From Apostichopus japonicus (Eukaryota; Echinodermata; Holothuroidea; Aspidochirotida; Stichopodidae), in NCBI RefSeq assembly GCF_037975245.1, contig NC_092564.1, positions 16,322,984 to 16,386,983 on the forward strand: a stretch of DNA of 64,000 bases. The letters run 5' to 3'. The translations under genes and the position numbers were made by a program. The notes under the pieces are model-generated. The model had not been told where the DNA came from, did no database searches, and saw nothing but the letters and a program-made list of their open reading frames with translations. Positions 62,624 to 64,000 of the stretch are shown here, piece by piece (the first letter of the stretch is position 1; every line of letters begins with the position of its first letter).

Positions 62624-63891
62624 ATTGTATGATACAACCGAGAAGATTGAAAACGTAAGAAAGGGTGAAAAGTGTCATTTGTGAGAGTAAATAAATGGAG
62701 CTTTGAAAACTCGAGAAAGTCTTCCTCGTCTTCCCGGTCTCAATGAATATGTTTGTGATGGATCACACTGCTGAATAAAATCGTTTTCGAATGGAGCGGA
62801 CTTGGCTGGAAAAGTTATTAATCAAAACACAAAATTCTGTTTCAAATGCGAACAGAAAACTTAAATGAATCCTCAAACTGAATTAAAAATTTATTTATTA
62901 TGAATCAACAGTGATCGATGAAGAAAGAAGGTCATATTCTTATTTATTATATCAAATCATTTTGATTATTTATAAGGTGGCGTTCTAATATTACATGTCA
63001 CAATATCGTACCCCCTCCTTCTACGCAACCCACCCCGCCCAACTATTTACTACAAAAAACTAAAATGATTAAATAAAAAACAGACGATTGTGTTGTTCTT
63101 TAATCACTCACCCCTCATTCCCTCATTCCTTATTTGACCCCCCCCCCCCCTTTCGTCAGTCCAACTATGAAATAATACCCTCTGTTTGAAATAATCACAA
63201 GAATAAAGAACATGATTGTGTGATCTTATTCATATTACACCAAGCATGAAGGAAAGCATAAATTGTGTCGAACAACTATATTGAGAAAGAATCCAAATAT
63301 ACTGCCGAGATATCGGCCTTTTATGTGTTATATGTTGGCTGAATGATTCTGCGACAAAAACAAGAAAGTTAACGGAATCATTGCAATGGAACCTGTTAAA
63401 ATGCTTCACAGAGACTTGCTTCGAAATAGGCTGTTGCATGTAGAAACTGTCAAGGCTGAATGAAGAGTAAATAAGACCATTTTTTTTTTGTATAACACCC
63501 TGGTGGTGTATCATTTATTTATCGTTGCATTTAGATTTACAGTGTAAAGGAAATCATTTTTAAATACCTAATATCAATAAACGAGCTTATCTAAATTTCA
63601 AACTAATACCTGTTAATGAATATATCTCCAACGGTAGTTTCCGTATGTAGAATGGGTGATTCATATTTTCACCAATATGTCTATTTGTAACGACGGGGGG
63701 GGGGGGGGGCGGATTTTGATGGGTTGGCCATAACGCAGTGATTCCCTTGTTATCTTGAATGAGTGTATTGACAAAAATTCAGTTCGATCTACAAGGACCC
63801 ATTTATAGACAGCTGTCTAACTTAGTTCCTGCCCCTCCTTTAACTAGTCAACTGACCGTACATTGTGGAATAACATCACTACATATAACAT

Positions 63892-63943
<52 letters not shown>

Positions 63944-64000
63944 ATATTACTGGTTTCGAACCTCTGGACACTAAACGTATATCTAATCCATGTGATGATA
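62624..64000. other. Intergenic end of the window
   Basis: AT-rich, with a C run near 63140, a G run near 63696 and a long AT microsatellite. No gene recognised. Confidence 0.6.
63891..63947. repeat. (CA)/(TA)n microsatellite
   Basis: ACACACACA followed by about 48 bp of TA repeats with two interruptions. Confidence 0.95.

Overview
The window is animal nuclear DNA. It is AT-rich, and four split genes are interrupted by GT-AG introns of roughly 0.4 to 6 kb. Between and inside them lie microsatellites, minisatellites, tRNA-derived SINEs and short inverted-repeat DNA transposons. The gene content (LMBR1, RPL23, an EGR co-repressor of the NAB family, and an NCBP2-AS2-type microprotein) fits a bilaterian. 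The many GTGGCG-type hAT MITEs, tRNA-SINEs, TAGGCCTA-like words and poly-G runs suggest an invertebrate deuterostome, perhaps an echinoderm. That placement is inference only. Nothing bacterial, viral or plasmid-like is visible.

Layout. (1) 1-5327: flank or 3' UTR of the first gene, with an AT microsatellite and a hAT MITE. (2) 5328-22466, minus strand: an LMBR1/LMBR1L-type nine-pass membrane protein, reconstructed as 11 coding exons and 505 residues with every exon phase agreeing. Its introns hold a 45-bp minisatellite made of Pol III B-box-like units, a tandem duplication, a SINE and a TIR element. (3) 24047-26730, plus strand: a small gene for a 105-residue homologue of the NCBP2-AS2 microprotein in 4 exons, divergent from LMBR1. 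(4) 28626-33157, minus strand: ribosomal protein RPL23 (uL14), 5 exons and exactly 140 residues, with a possible 5' TOP start. (5) 33.2-45.4 kb: a repeat-rich stretch with two hAT MITEs bounded by perfect 8-bp target duplications, one of them inserted inside a minisatellite, plus SINE copies and a possible noncoding first exon for the next gene. (6) 45440-56324, plus strand: a NAB1/NAB2-type transcriptional co-repressor, 7 coding exons and 611 residues. One of its introns carries a MITE with a SINE nested inside it; an inverted second copy of that MITE, lacking the SINE, lies downstream. A long 39-bp minisatellite starts almost at a splice donor. (7) 56.3-64 kb: 3' UTR and intergenic DNA with a strong hairpin, a G-quadruplex-like tract and two weak divergent first-exon candidates.

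The four genes do not form a pathway. LMBR1 is a membrane receptor-like protein, RPL23 is part of the large ribosomal subunit, NAB represses EGR-type transcription factors, and the NCBP2-AS2 homologue is a poorly understood microprotein. The most notable non-genic signals are the B-box minisatellite, the nested SINE/MITE with its empty site still visible, and inverted repeat pairs flanking single exons of RPL23 and NAB.
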